DNA of 64,000 bases from Nostoc sp. MG11 (GCF_014904695.1 NZ_JACXXN010000002.1:496001-560000), one strand, 5' to 3'; positions 18,846 to 26,745 are shown, numbered from the stretch's first letter. Translations and numbers: made by a program. The notes: generated by a model not told the origin, from the letters alone.

Positions 18846-19220
18846 TTAAGCTTTACGTTTTGATTGCTTAGGTGTAGTGCTGATACCAGACGGATTTCCG
18901 TAAGCATCACTTGCCTTTAGTTGTTGAAGTTTCATCCGCACCTCATGATCATCAGTACTAACAATTGTTTCTAAATTCGCTATTCTTTGTTTTAACAGTT
19001 CTACTTGCTGCTGTTGCAAATATTTAGTTTGTAATCTTTTTTCATCAGAACGCCAAACAGCAATCGTCGCAACGGCTGCGCCACCAATAGCAGCTAAAGG
19101 AAGAATAGAACCACTTCTAGTAACAGCAGAAAGTGGAATGCAAATTGTTAAAATGCCAACTGTAAGTCCCCAGATTCTTGTGGTAGCAGCTAACCTGATA
19201 TCTTGCGATTGTTTAGCCAT
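18846..19220 (-). CDS. Hypothetical membrane protein with C-terminal coiled coil
   Basis: Not assigned to a named family. The 124-residue protein has two hydrophobic segments (about 16-32 and 38-57), then a helix with coiled-coil spacing (RLQTKYLQQQQVELLKQRIANLETIV, about 62-90) and a basic Lys/Ser-rich tail. It looks like a small inner- or thylakoid-membrane protein with a cytoplasmic oligomerisation helix. The ATG at 19220 is the natural start. Proteins of this layout are common in filamentous cyanobacteria and uncharacterised. Confidence 0.6.
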   Translation of the reverse strand: MAKQSQDIRLAATTRIWGLTVGILTICIPLSAVTRSGSILPLAAIGGAAVATIAVWRSDEKRLQTKYLQQQQVELLKQRIANLETIVSTDDHEVRMKLQQLKASDAYGNPSGISTTPKQSKRKA

Positions 19221-19449
19221 ATATTTATGTTTGAGGAGTTATTTGCTAGATTGGCACAACTGATGACAAAAATACTTCCTACAATTGGTTTAAGTATAAT
19301 TGCTTTGTTATTTGTTTTTTGTAATTATAATTACCAAGTTATTTTTTGCTACAGCAATCCTACTTGAGTTGTAAGGTTTTCATAAAGGTAGTCATTTGTC
19401 ATTTGGGGCTTATTACAAATGATTTAGGACTATTTTGGGAGCTAAGATA

Positions 19450-19887
19450 TTACTCTCCAGAAATTTGCAAAAATACAGTTCGTTTGCGAGGCCCATCCAA
19501 CTCAAAAAATAATACAGATTGCCAAGTACCCAAAGCTAATGTTCCATCCACAAGGGGAATTACTTCACTTGTACTTAGCATCATTGCCATCAAGTGAGAG
19601 TGAGCATTCATGGGTTCATCTTCTGGAACATCCCTTAAATGCAGGTCATTATGCAAGTATCGCTCTGAATCAGGCGCTAATTTATGTAAGAATACCTTCA
19701 CGTCCTCTAATAGTCTGGCTTCATTTTCGTTGACAGTCAAGGCTGTTGTGGTATGTCGAGAGAATACTAAAACTTGCCCATTTTTAATAGATGTTGAGGC
19801 AATAAAATCTTTGATTTGTGGTGTTATGTTATAAATATTAATTCCTTGGTCAGTTTCGATTGTGATTAACTTATTAATAATTGGCAT
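19450..19887 (-). CDS. YjbQ family (UPF0047) protein
   Basis: A 145-residue protein of the YjbQ/UPF0047 family. Some members have weak thiamine-phosphate synthase activity in vitro, but the physiological role is open. The conserved residues are present: SRHTTTALTVNENEARLLEDV, NDLHLRDVPEDEPMNAHSHLMAMML with its metal-binding histidines, and LGTWQSVLFFELDGPRKRTVFLQ. The length is standard. It is a single gene, 90 bases from the aminotransferase on the same strand. Confidence 0.9.
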   Translation of the reverse strand: MPIINKLITIETDQGINIYNITPQIKDFIASTSIKNGQVLVFSRHTTTALTVNENEARLLEDVKVFLHKLAPDSERYLHNDLHLRDVPEDEPMNAHSHLMAMMLSTSEVIPLVDGTLALGTWQSVLFFELDGPRKRTVFLQISGE

Positions 19888-19976
19888 TTATTTAAATTTA
19901 GGTTGTAAATATTGTGAAAAGTAAGTAAATTAATGCTGTATAATAATCATATATATTTAATATTTACTTATAATCG

Positions 19977-21146
19977 CTAACTTCTGATTATAATTTTTAG
20001 ACCTTGTACTAATCTGTCTATACCTTCTTTTGCTGTCTCTTTTTGCAGTGCGCCATAGGCAACGCGTAGGTAGCATCCTTTGTCCATGCCAAAGGTTGAA
20101 CCGGGAATGACTGCTATTTTATGTTCTTGAATCAGTCTTTTAACTAATTCAAAAGCATCCATCTGAGTATGAACTTTGAGGAAAAAATAGAAAGCACCAT
20201 TGGCAGGGGTAATAGTACACAAGCTTTGTAAGCGGTTAAGGGATTCGAGTACTAGTTTTCGCACTTGAGCAATTGCTCCTATATTACTGTGCAAATAGTC
20301 ATCTTTTGCTTGCAATGCTCCTAAAGCTGCATACTGAGAAACTACTGGCGGACAAATCAAAATCGTATCCTGGACTTTTTTAACGGCGACAAGCAGGTGT
20401 TTTGGAATCACCATATAACCGATACGCCAACTGGCAAAACCGTAAGCTTTGGAAAGGCTATAGAGGGAAATAGTGTATTCGCTGCTGCTAGCAAATGCGC
20501 CAGGAGAAACGTGTTTTACCCCGTTATAGGTAAAATATTCGTAGGCTTCATCGCTAATATGGTAAACGCCATGAGTACGACAAATTTGATTCACCTGGTG
20601 CAATGCCGTTTCTGAATACACGACTCCTGTAGGATTATTCGGCGAAATTGTCACTATTGCCCGTGTTTTCGGGGTAATTGCTTGAGCGATCGCGTCTGGA
20701 CGCAGTTGGTAATTTTCGTCTGTCTCCACTAACACCGCACGACAACCCGCCATTGCGATCGCCATTTCGTGATTGAAATAATAAGGCGTATTTAGAATAA
20801 TTTCATCACCTGGGGAAGTAATCGCCAGAATGGCATTCATAAACGCCATGTTGCTTCCCGCCGTGACAACAATGCAGTTTTCTTCATTGATTTCAATGCC
20901 ATTGAAGGCTGACAATTTTCCTGTCAGTGCTACCAATAAAGGAGGAATTCCCTCAACTGCTTGGTAAAGATTATTTGCAGGTTCAGCAAGGAATTTGGTT
21001 AAAAACTCAATTGCTGACTGTGGTGGACTGTAAGAAACCACACCCTGTCCTAGAGAAATGGTTCCGGGAGAGTTTTTAATCAGTTCCCCAACCACAGGAA
21101 TGATCGGCGATTGTACAGCTTTCATACGAGAGGTTAGAGATTCCAT
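19977..21146 (-). CDS. PLP-dependent class I/II aminotransferase
   Basis: A fold-type I aminotransferase of 389 residues, of the aspartate/aromatic or kynurenine-type group; the substrate cannot be fixed from sequence alone. Conserved features: SLGQGVVSYSPP near the N-terminus, TAGSNMAF, the ISPNNPTG motif, ISDEAYEYF (PLP pyridine-binding Asp) and the Schiff-base lysine Lys233 in SLYSLSKAYGFASWRIGY, and a late LRVAYG with the carboxylate-binding Arg. The ATG at 21146 is followed by the expected N-terminus. It has no obvious operon partner. Confidence 0.9.
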   Translation of the reverse strand: MESLTSRMKAVQSPIIPVVGELIKNSPGTISLGQGVVSYSPPQSAIEFLTKFLAEPANNLYQAVEGIPPLLVALTGKLSAFNGIEINEENCIVVTAGSNMAFMNAILAITSPGDEIILNTPYYFNHEMAIAMAGCRAVLVETDENYQLRPDAIAQAITPKTRAIVTISPNNPTGVVYSETALHQVNQICRTHGVYHISDEAYEYFTYNGVKHVSPGAFASSSEYTISLYSLSKAYGFASWRIGYMVIPKHLLVAVKKVQDTILICPPVVSQYAALGALQAKDDYLHSNIGAIAQVRKLVLESLNRLQSLCTITPANGAFYFFLKVHTQMDAFELVKRLIQEHKIAVIPGSTFGMDKGCYLRVAYGALQKETAKEGIDRLVQGLKIIIRS

Positions 21147-21221
21147 GCGATCGTGATACTTGAGGTAGATTTAAAAAAAGTCTGTTTCGAGATTGTGATG
21201 GTGTTGATCAATCTACAGTCA

Positions 21222-21434
21222 CTAGAGATTCTCATAGACCTCATCATCATTGCGCTTGCCAACTCGGAAAACTTCGATTGCATCCTCTAAAATCTTATAA
21301 ATAATCCGGTACTCGCCTTGATCAACTCGATATACACCTGAATATCCCTTGAGTTGCTTATAATCTTGAGGTCTAGGATCTTCTGCTAGCAGCAAAATTT
21401 TAGTCATCACCTGTTTAAAAAACTTTGGCTGCAA
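21222..21434 (-). pseudogene. RelE/ParE-type toxin, N-terminally truncated
   Basis: About 70 residues of a RelE-superfamily toxin: QPKFFKQVMTKILLLAEDPRPQDYKQLKGYSGVYRVDQGEYRIIYKI, then VFRVGKRNDDEVY. Nostoc relatives have about 85-90 residues with an N-terminal strand and helix that are missing here. The frame runs backwards into the 3' end of the P450 gene and has no ATG, only a TTG at 21434. No antitoxin gene is found upstream, because the P450 ends 6 bases away. I read it as a toxin fragment left when the P450 came to abut it, though a shortened product cannot be excluded. Confidence 0.6.
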
Positions 21435-21439
21435 ATTAA

Positions 21440-22822
21440 CTACATAGTTGCCAAACTCGGAAGAGACTCTTGACGCGCCCGTTTTCCTGTAATTACCATC
21501 TGGACGCCGCGAGCAGGTGCGAGGGTAACACCTCGACGACGAGGTACTTCTAGTTGATTATCAGCTCGTGCGAGTTGATATTGTGACAGAATGCTTGCCA
21601 ATACTAACTTCATTTCAAACACAGCTAAAGCCTCACCTAAACAACGACGGACACCGCCACCAAAGGGGATAAATTCATAAGGAGAAAATTGACGCTCTAA
21701 AAAACGTTCTGGTTTGAACTGCTTTGGTTCTGGATATAAATCTTCGCGCTGGTGAGTGAGATACATGCAGCCGACTACGATTGTACCAGGCTCTAAAGAA
21801 TGTCCTAGTAATTCCACAGGTTCCTGTACCATCCTCGGAAATGTCAACATAGCAACTGGGTGAATCCGCAAGGTTTCATTGCAGACAGCGGTGAGGTAAG
21901 GCAACCGGAAAATGCTCATGGGGTCTGGTGAATCACCAAGAGTATCCAGTTCTTGGATGAGTTTTTCCCGGACTTCGGGTTTTTGATGAACCCAATACAA
22001 TGACCAAGCCATTGCTGTTGCGGTGGTTTCATATCCAGCAAACAATAAAGTCATCAACTCATCGCGCAACTCCTGATCTGTCATTGGGTTCCCCGCTTCA
22101 TCGTGAGCTGACATCAACAAAGAGAGGATATCGATCCGATCTGCATCGTTGTTTCTTCGGCGTTCAGCAATTTCAGCGTAGAGCAATTCATCAAGTTGTT
22201 GCCGATCCCGCAAAAACTTGCCCCAGGGACTCCAAGCTCCTAAATCTTTTTGCAAGAAGGGAAAAAATAGGAAACTAGAAGTGAAAGGTGAGCGAAACAG
22301 ATCAGCCATGATTGCTAGTCGTTGCTTGAGTTGTTGGCTTTGTTCTCCCTCATGCACGCCAAAAACCGTCTGTAAGATGACTTGTAAGGAAATATCTTGT
22401 GTGGCGCTACGTGCAGAAAAGGGTTTATCTGTGGGTAATTGATTGAAGACTTTTTCTGTAATGTTACAAATTAACTCACCATAGCTTCGCATTCGATCGC
22501 CATGAAAAGAAGGCATTACTAGCTGTCGCCGTCGTCTATGGCGATCGCCTTCCAGCATAATAATTGAGTAGTCTCCGATTAAGGGTTGTAATATTCTGTT
22601 TTCTTTACCAAGGGCAGCAAACTTCTTGCGATCGTTAGTTAAAATTTCTTGCTGTCCTTGGGGATGGTTGACGAATACCAACTTGTTTCCAAAACCAATT
22701 ACATTAGCAGTAAATAGATCAGGATATTGTTGGGCTGCACTCTCCATATATTTTACCGGATCAGCAACCCATTGGATTTTCTGAAGAAAAGAGGGGGTTT
22801 TAAGAGGATTGAGTGCTTGCAT
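21440..22822 (-). CDS. Cytochrome P450, CYP110-like
   Basis: A heme monooxygenase of 460 residues. All P450 landmarks are intact: the I-helix AGYETT (262-267), ExxR as Glu316-Arg319, the PERF motif near 371-374, and the heme loop PFGGGVRRCLG with Cys394 as ligand. The N-terminal wording (LKTPSFLQKIQWVADPVKYMESAAQQYPDLF) and the GDRHRRRRQLVMPSFHGDRM segment resemble the cyanobacterial CYP110 family, members of which oxidise fatty acids, terpenes or similar lipophilic substrates. No terpene synthase or redox partner lies nearby. There is no N-terminal membrane anchor, as usual in cyanobacteria. Confidence 0.92.
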   Translation of the reverse strand: MQALNPLKTPSFLQKIQWVADPVKYMESAAQQYPDLFTANVIGFGNKLVFVNHPQGQQEILTNDRKKFAALGKENRILQPLIGDYSIIMLEGDRHRRRRQLVMPSFHGDRMRSYGELICNITEKVFNQLPTDKPFSARSATQDISLQVILQTVFGVHEGEQSQQLKQRLAIMADLFRSPFTSSFLFFPFLQKDLGAWSPWGKFLRDRQQLDELLYAEIAERRRNNDADRIDILSLLMSAHDEAGNPMTDQELRDELMTLLFAGYETTATAMAWSLYWVHQKPEVREKLIQELDTLGDSPDPMSIFRLPYLTAVCNETLRIHPVAMLTFPRMVQEPVELLGHSLEPGTIVVGCMYLTHQREDLYPEPKQFKPERFLERQFSPYEFIPFGGGVRRCLGEALAVFEMKLVLASILSQYQLARADNQLEVPRRRGVTLAPARGVQMVITGKRARQESLPSLATM

Positions 22823-22908
22823 TTGATTTTTAGTTCCGAAATTATTATCAATACAGGCTAACTATGCAGTGTAGCTATCAGGCTTGCAAGCTTCATCATT
22901 CCTTTGAC

Positions 22909-23475
22909 TCAGCTTGGTTTTTGAGTTTTCATTTGGCGGTAAATAGCTGCAATGTTGCGAGCATCATCAATACCGCGATGATGTATACCTTTTAATTCTA
23001 TTCCTAATTCTTTGAGAGCTAGTGCCATACCATAGCTTTTAGATACACCAAGATATTCTGAAAATTCTTCTTTGATGTTGATGTGTTCTGAGGCAAAAGG
23101 ATAAGGAACATGATGAAATGCACAATCTTGAATAAATTGCTTTTTATCGTAATTACCCCAAGAACAGAAAACATGATGGGGAAATGATGAGTAAATCCAT
23201 TGTTTGAAATCAGAAATTACCTCTGGATATCGTGATGCTTGGTCAACATCTTGTTGCTTAATAGTAGTTAATTCAGTGCAAAAAGCTGTTAGCTGCGGGT
23301 GTCTCACAGGTTGGATAAATTGTTGAAACTCGGAATCAATTTCCCATGTGATTTGATTGAGCATTACTGCACCAATTTCAATAGTTTCCATTTCGTGCCT
23401 GGGAATAGTTCCATTGTTACAGCAAGTAGCTTCCAGATCGACTATCAGATAATAGTGAGATCTTTTAGTTTCCAT
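22909..23475 (-). CDS. DEDDh 3'-5' exonuclease (ERI-1/KapD-like)
   Basis: A 188-residue exonuclease of the DnaQ/RNase T fold. The acidic motif I is IVDLEAT (Asp13, Glu15), motif II has the conserved Asp in SWGNYDKKQF, and motif III is HRGIDDARNIAAIY (His plus Asp five residues on), so all four metal-binding acids and the His are visible. The IGAVMLN segment and overall length fit ERI-1-like exonucleases, which act on RNA or DNA ends. No fused polymerase domain is present. Confidence 0.85.
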   Translation of the reverse strand: METKRSHYYLIVDLEATCCNNGTIPRHEMETIEIGAVMLNQITWEIDSEFQQFIQPVRHPQLTAFCTELTTIKQQDVDQASRYPEVISDFKQWIYSSFPHHVFCSWGNYDKKQFIQDCAFHHVPYPFASEHINIKEEFSEYLGVSKSYGMALALKELGIELKGIHHRGIDDARNIAAIYRQMKTQKPS

Positions 23476-23508
23476 ATTAAAAAGTGGGATTGCTTAAATA
23501 TAAATAAT

Positions 23509-23994
23509 TTAGGCTGATGGAAAAGGTTTGAGCCAGCCAAGTTGAATAGCAGTATCGAGAGCGATGTCTGACGACAAGCCGCTCCGCGTCTACGCCCCGA
23601 CTACAAACCACAATACACTTTCAAGAGCCAGTACTATACAAGGCAATATTGTGTCGGCATTCCAGCCAAGTTCTATCTGGGTTAATCCCCGCACCAAGCC
23701 AAAAGCTAGTACACCGCCAGCTTTGAGTTGGGGATTTTTGTCTGAACGGATGATATAGCGGTAGGTGACACCAAAAAGTAAACCAGAAAAACAAGCAACT
23801 ACACCACTTACCCACCAGTGCCAATTAACGCCAGTTTGCAGATTTGCGAGTGTCTGAAAATACTTCGCCAGTACTAAATCATTCACCAAACTGGTAATGA
23901 TGAAGGCGAAACATAGAGATAAACCCCCGATAATTCCAGCTTTGAGGGATTCGAGGCGTTCTGCCATTAGTTGAATATCTGACGTTCCATTCAT
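23509..23994 (-). pseudogene. Membrane protein gene interrupted by an SDR repeat carrying an in-frame stop
   Basis: A small hydrophobic protein with about four membrane segments. The reading frame from ATG 23994 stops at a TAG (23590-23592), giving 134 residues ending LWFVVGA. That TAG lies inside an SDR (23561-23596). Beyond the repeat the same frame continues with ALDTAIQLGWLKPFPSA and a TAA at 23509-23511, which reads as the natural C-terminus. The insert is 36 bases, so phase is kept and only the stop breaks the gene. The shortened protein may still work, since it loses only about 17 tail residues. The family is not recognised. Confidence 0.65.
23561..23596. repeat. SDR insertion that truncates the host gene
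   Basis: Begins GCGATGTCTGACGACAAGCC and ends GCGTCTACGCC; same family as the repeats at 7054 and 7612. It is read on the minus strand by the host gene, where its TAG is in frame. Confidence 0.7.
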
Positions 23995-24052
23995 TTGACA
24001 TCTCGTATTTATTTAAAGAATGGGAATAGAGGATTAAAGATGAAAAAAATTG

Positions 24053-24102
24053 CCCAGTACCCAATTCACAATACTCAATCCCCAGTACCCAATCCCCAGT
24101 AT
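24053..24102. repeat. STRR heptamer repeat tract
   Basis: Degenerate tandem CCCAGTA/CCCAATC heptamers (CCCAGTACCCAATTCAC..., CAATCCCCAGT) of the short tandemly repeated repetitive type, 46 bases before petN. Confidence 0.6.
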
Positions 24103-24147
24103 GATAAATATTAGAGACGTTTTGTAAATGAATTCAAAATTGGGACT

Positions 24148-24237
24148 ATGGCAATATTGACACTGGGTTGGGTATCACTGTTAGTTGTGTTCACTTGGTC
24201 AATTGCAATGGTAGTTTGGGGACGTAACGGACTATAA
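24148..24237 (+). CDS. petN: Cytochrome b6f complex subunit VIII (PetN)
   Basis: A 29-residue single-span membrane protein, needed for assembly of the cytochrome b6f complex in thylakoids. The reading frame gives [17 protein letters not shown] and ends VVWGRNGL, essentially the canonical cyanobacterial and chloroplast sequence, at the standard length. It is too short for ordinary gene finders. It is followed after 4 bases by a second small membrane-protein gene on the same strand, so the two are probably co-transcribed up to the hairpin at 24430-24460. Confidence 0.95.
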   Translation: MAILTLGWVSLLVVFTWSIAMVVWGRNGL

Positions 24238-24241
24238 AGGT

Positions 24242-24406
24242 ATGGCGGAAAATCCATTCCTGAGTATTTTGGCTTTAGTTGCCGTAGTGCTGCTGGTAGT
24301 AGTTACTGGTGGTATTGGTTATTTGACGCTGGCAGATTGGCGCGATCGCCGACGTCTAGAACAAGAAAAACGCGAAACACGACGCAGCACTCCTAAGCGG
24401 CGATAA
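24242..24406 (+). CDS. Small single-span membrane protein downstream of petN
   Basis: A 54-residue product from ATG 24242: a short N-terminus (MAENPFL), one strongly hydrophobic segment (about 8-30), then a charged, Arg-rich cytoplasmic/stromal tail (DWRDRRRLEQEKRETRRS). The family is not named to my knowledge. The 4-base spacing from petN and the shared terminator make an operon likely, so a role at the thylakoid membrane, perhaps with b6f, is a fair guess but unproven. The reading frame contains a HIP1 octamer, as native genes do. Confidence 0.7.
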   Translation: MAENPFLSILALVAVVLLVVVTGGIGYLTLADWRDRRRLEQEKRETRRSTPKRR

Positions 24407-24429
24407 TTCGCCCGCGGTTACACAATCTT

Positions 24430-24460
24430 TTGTAGGGACATGATAATATTGTGTCCCTAC
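24430..24460. terminator. Perfect-stem hairpin after the petN operon (dispersed repeat family)
   Basis: TGTAGGGACA (24430-24439) and TGTCCCTACA (24451-24460) form a perfect 10-bp stem with an 11-base loop, 24 bases after the stop. The same GTAGGGACA core makes the palindrome in the pnt operon (28568-28605), so this is a dispersed element that may act as a terminator. Confidence 0.65.
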
Positions 24461-24519
24461 ACTATTTTATTTACTACTAAAAAGCAGGTGATTTTCATGC
24501 CTACTTTAAAAGACAACAA

Positions 24520-24642
24520 ATGACCATACAGCTACAACTGAAACCAGAGATAGAGGCTCGTCTCATTGCTGAAGCTGCTGCACAAGGTTTATCGGTAGAA
24601 AATTATCTGGCATCTCTGATTGAAGACACTTTAACTAGCTAG
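24520..24642 (+). CDS. Very small protein, possibly antitoxin-like
   Basis: A 40-residue frame, MTIQLQLKPEIEARLIAEAAAQG then LSVENYLASLIEDTL. The pattern of a beta strand followed by two helices resembles a ribbon-helix-helix domain, common in antitoxins. It is the first of several small open frames before the MazF-type toxin at 24897. The function is not established; it could be a shortened remnant. Confidence 0.45.
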   Translation: MTIQLQLKPEIEARLIAEAAAQGLSVENYLASLIEDTLTS

Positions 24643-24673
24643 GATTAATAATAGATCGACTCTATAAACTAAT

Positions 24674-24805
24674 ATGCAAATCAAAGAAATTCTCCAAGCA
24701 CTTCCAAGTTTGAGCATAAGCGATCGCCTAAAGATAGCTGAATCAGCCCTGCAATTGGTTATTCAAGAAAAACACTCACTTACCAAAGATGAGCCAAAAC
24801 GCTAA
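24674..24805 (+). CDS. Small helical protein upstream of the MazF-type toxin, likely antitoxin-like
   Basis: A 43-residue frame: MQIKEILQALPSLSISDRLKIAESALQLVIQE plus a charged tail. The 'LPSLSISDRLKIAE' pattern resembles the short helical proteins paired with toxins in cyanobacteria. It lies 91 bases before the MazF-type toxin on the same strand and contains a HIP1 site. Partnership is inferred from position. Confidence 0.45.
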   Translation: MQIKEILQALPSLSISDRLKIAESALQLVIQEKHSLTKDEPKR

Positions 24806-24896
24806 TTAATACTAGCCGCAATGACAGCTATTGCAGATTATACACCTGGTAGTGAATTATATATATTCTCAGATTTATAGGGAGAAGACTTTTGCG

Positions 24897-25352
24897 ATGA
24901 TTCAGATGAAGACTTCTACAACTCAGGGACTTATGTACAGAGGTGAAGTCTGGTTAGTTAATTTAGATCCAACAGTAGGGACAGAAATTAGCAAAAAACG
25001 TCCTTGTATTATAGTCAATGATGATGCTATTGGGATTTTGCCTTTGAAGATTATTGTCCCAGTTATAGATTGGAAAGAAAGATATGCTGTTAGACCTTGG
25101 ATGGTACGGCTGGAACCAAGCACAGAGAACAGTTTAGCTAAAGTTTCTGATGTAGATACTTTTCAAATACGTTCAGTTTCAGAAATAAGATTAGTTAGAA
25201 AACTAGGTCAACTCTCCGACTCAGAAATGCAACTTGTTTCTCAAGCATTAGCTGTTGTCTTAAAATATTTATTATCCAATATCTTAGCGATCGCTTTTTT
25301 ATCTCACGCAAAGGCGCAGAGAACGCAGAGGAAGAGGAAATTAGTAGTATAA
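24897..25352 (+). CDS. MazF/PemK-type mRNA-interferase toxin with repeat-derived tail
   Basis: MazF/PemK toxins cut mRNA at short sequences. The product has the family core: GEVWLVNLDPTVGTEISKKRPCIIVNDD, then LKIIVPVIDWKER and VDTFQIRSVSEIRLVRKLGQLSDSEM. I choose ATG 24897 (151 residues) because a GGGAGAAG sequence lies before it. The last 17 or so residues (LSHAKAQRTQRKRKLVV) are encoded by the common CGCAAAGGCGCAGAG repeat and are not part of the domain, so a repeat has probably replaced the original stop. The cognate antitoxin is uncertain; the tiny genes at 24520 and 24674 are candidates. Confidence 0.8.
   Translation: MIQMKTSTTQGLMYRGEVWLVNLDPTVGTEISKKRPCIIVNDDAIGILPLKIIVPVIDWKERYAVRPWMVRLEPSTENSLAKVSDVDTFQIRSVSEIRLVRKLGQLSDSEMQLVSQALAVVLKYLLSNILAIAFLSHAKAQRTQRKRKLVV
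25304..25336 (+). repeat. CGCAAAGGCGCAGAG-type dispersed repeat
   Basis: ACGCAAAGGCGCAGAGAACGCAGAGG-type sequence, read through at the 3' end of the MazF-type gene. Related copies: 25710-25735 (CACAGAGACGCAGAGGACACG) and 60886-60927. Confidence 0.6.
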
Positions 25353-25383
25353 TAGCCTCTATGAATTAATATAGAAACTAATT

Positions 25384-25548
25384 ATGAACAATAATCAATC
25401 TATCACACCAGAATCATCAAGTACACCCCTCACTGATTTATTATTAGAAATTGAACAAACTCTAGAAGAATATCTACCAGAATTACTACAACTTGTACGT
25501 CTATTTAGTCAAAGTGTGACGATGAAGCAGACATCATTCAATAAATAA
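25384..25548 (+). CDS. Small hypothetical protein
   Basis: A 54-residue frame with a polar N-terminus (MNNNQSITPESSS) and an amphipathic helix LTDLLLEIEQTLEEYLPELLQLVRLF. Not recognised. It lies 13 bases before the next small frame, with which it may be co-transcribed. Low-complexity start and short length make the call tentative. Confidence 0.4.
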   Translation: MNNNQSITPESSSTPLTDLLLEIEQTLEEYLPELLQLVRLFSQSVTMKQTSFNK

Positions 25549-25561
25549 TTGGGAAAATGCT

Positions 25562-25702
25562 ATGAATGAAATTAATCATAGTGATGTCGTTAAACAACAA
25601 GAAAGGAAAACAAAAATTAAAAGACTATTTGATTCCTGGAATCAGTTAGATGAATGTGAAGTTTGCGATGCCTGTGGTGGGCTTTGCCTACGCTTTGTTT
25701 AA
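25562..25702 (+). pseudogene. Small hypothetical gene truncated by an SDR repeat
   Basis: The frame from ATG 25562 opens with a normal-looking helical protein (MNEINHSDVVKQQERKTKIKRLFDSWNQLDE) and then reads into an SDR (25665-25692), producing an odd Cys-rich tail ending in a TAA at 25702. The tail has the same base pattern (GCGATGCCTGTGG...GCCTACGC) as other SDR copies, so the original C-terminus has been lost. A CGCAGAG repeat follows directly. Confidence 0.5.
25665..25692. repeat. SDR element in a small ORF
   Basis: GCGATGCCTGTGGTGGGC...CCTACGC, same family as copies at 7612 and 36550. Confidence 0.6.
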
Positions 25703-25761
25703 AAACCACAGAGACGCAGAGGACACGAGAAGAAGAGAGCGATCTCACTACAGCAGCCATA

Positions 25762-26745
25762 TCAAAACCAAGACAGAATACTAAGAAACGTTTTAGGAAA
25801 ACCTATTGGGCCAAATGGCATTCCCCAACCAACGATAGCAGGTAGATGACCTTTTATTGCACTATCAGTGAAATTTAGTGCGGCGAAACCAGTATTCCAT
25901 CCTAAATGCTCACAAAAATTCTGCCATTTCTCATATTGAATGTTATTAATATCAATCTCACAATTATCTGTAATATCTTGCCAAATAAACTTTTGAATGC
26001 TGTATCCAAACCGCCCATTACTGTACTTGTACCATAGGTAATTTATATGATTTAAGTCTGATAATTGGCTATTTTTTATATTTGCTTCGTTTATCCAATA
26101 ACCATCTGGAGAATTTTTTGAACCGCATAAATTTAGCAAGATAGCAAAAGTTTCTTTATCGGCTTTTTCCCATTGTTGAGCAGCTAGTAATTTTTCTAAT
26201 TCACTAAAATCAGTATCGAATATTTCAAATAAATGAGTAACATGGTTTCTCGTTTGTGATTGCAATGTAAAGAGATATTTGTAATCTTGATGTTCTATAA
26301 TTTCACCTGTCCTAATCCATAAAAAGTTTCGTTTTTTGCGTCTTTTAAATTCATTATTGCTTTCTAATACCCACATGCAAAGACTGTCTTTTTGGAATTG
26401 AATACATAAAATATGAGATTCAATATCTAAATCAAGAGAAAATTGATTATCTGTAATAATCTTATATTTTTGAATAATTTTTGAATTATAATTTATGTTT
26501 TTAGGTTGATCGTAGAACTGATATTCATCAGCAGCATAAGAAAATTTCATTAATGACCATAGTTCTATCGGCTCTAAATCTTCCTTGCTTAGATCATCTG
26601 TATAAACAAATGCAACGATAGGAGCATCGCCTTCCATCCCAATTTGAATTATTTTTACTCCATCATTTCTCAAGCCTATCTCTAAAAATTCACGTTCACT
26701 AAAAAATAAAACATGCTGCCATTTTTCTCTATTTACAATCGGCAT
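25762..26745 (-). CDS. GUN4-domain protein
   Basis: GUN4 binds protoporphyrin IX and stimulates magnesium chelatase; cyanobacteria also carry many GUN4-domain proteins of unknown, probably signalling, role. In this 327-residue protein the GUN4 domain lies at about 175-265: FSELEKLLAAQQWEKADKET, the middle LSDLNHINYLWYKYSNGRFGYSIQKFIW, and a C-terminal GHLP near residue 309. The N-terminal 170 residues are unlike the usual helical bundle and I do not recognise them. The last 18 residues (GWGMPFGPIGFPKTFLSILSW) are hydrophobic. It is AT-rich compared with the pnt genes next to it. It is probably not the chelatase cofactor itself. Confidence 0.75.
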   Translation of the reverse strand: MPIVNREKWQHVLFFSEREFLEIGLRNDGVKIIQIGMEGDAPIVAFVYTDDLSKEDLEPIELWSLMKFSYAADEYQFYDQPKNINYNSKIIQKYKIITDNQFSLDLDIESHILCIQFQKDSLCMWVLESNNEFKRRKKRNFLWIRTGEIIEHQDYKYLFTLQSQTRNHVTHLFEIFDTDFSELEKLLAAQQWEKADKETFAILLNLCGSKNSPDGYWINEANIKNSQLSDLNHINYLWYKYSNGRFGYSIQKFIWQDITDNCEIDINNIQYEKWQNFCEHLGWNTGFAALNFTDSAIKGHLPAIVGWGMPFGPIGFPKTFLSILSWF

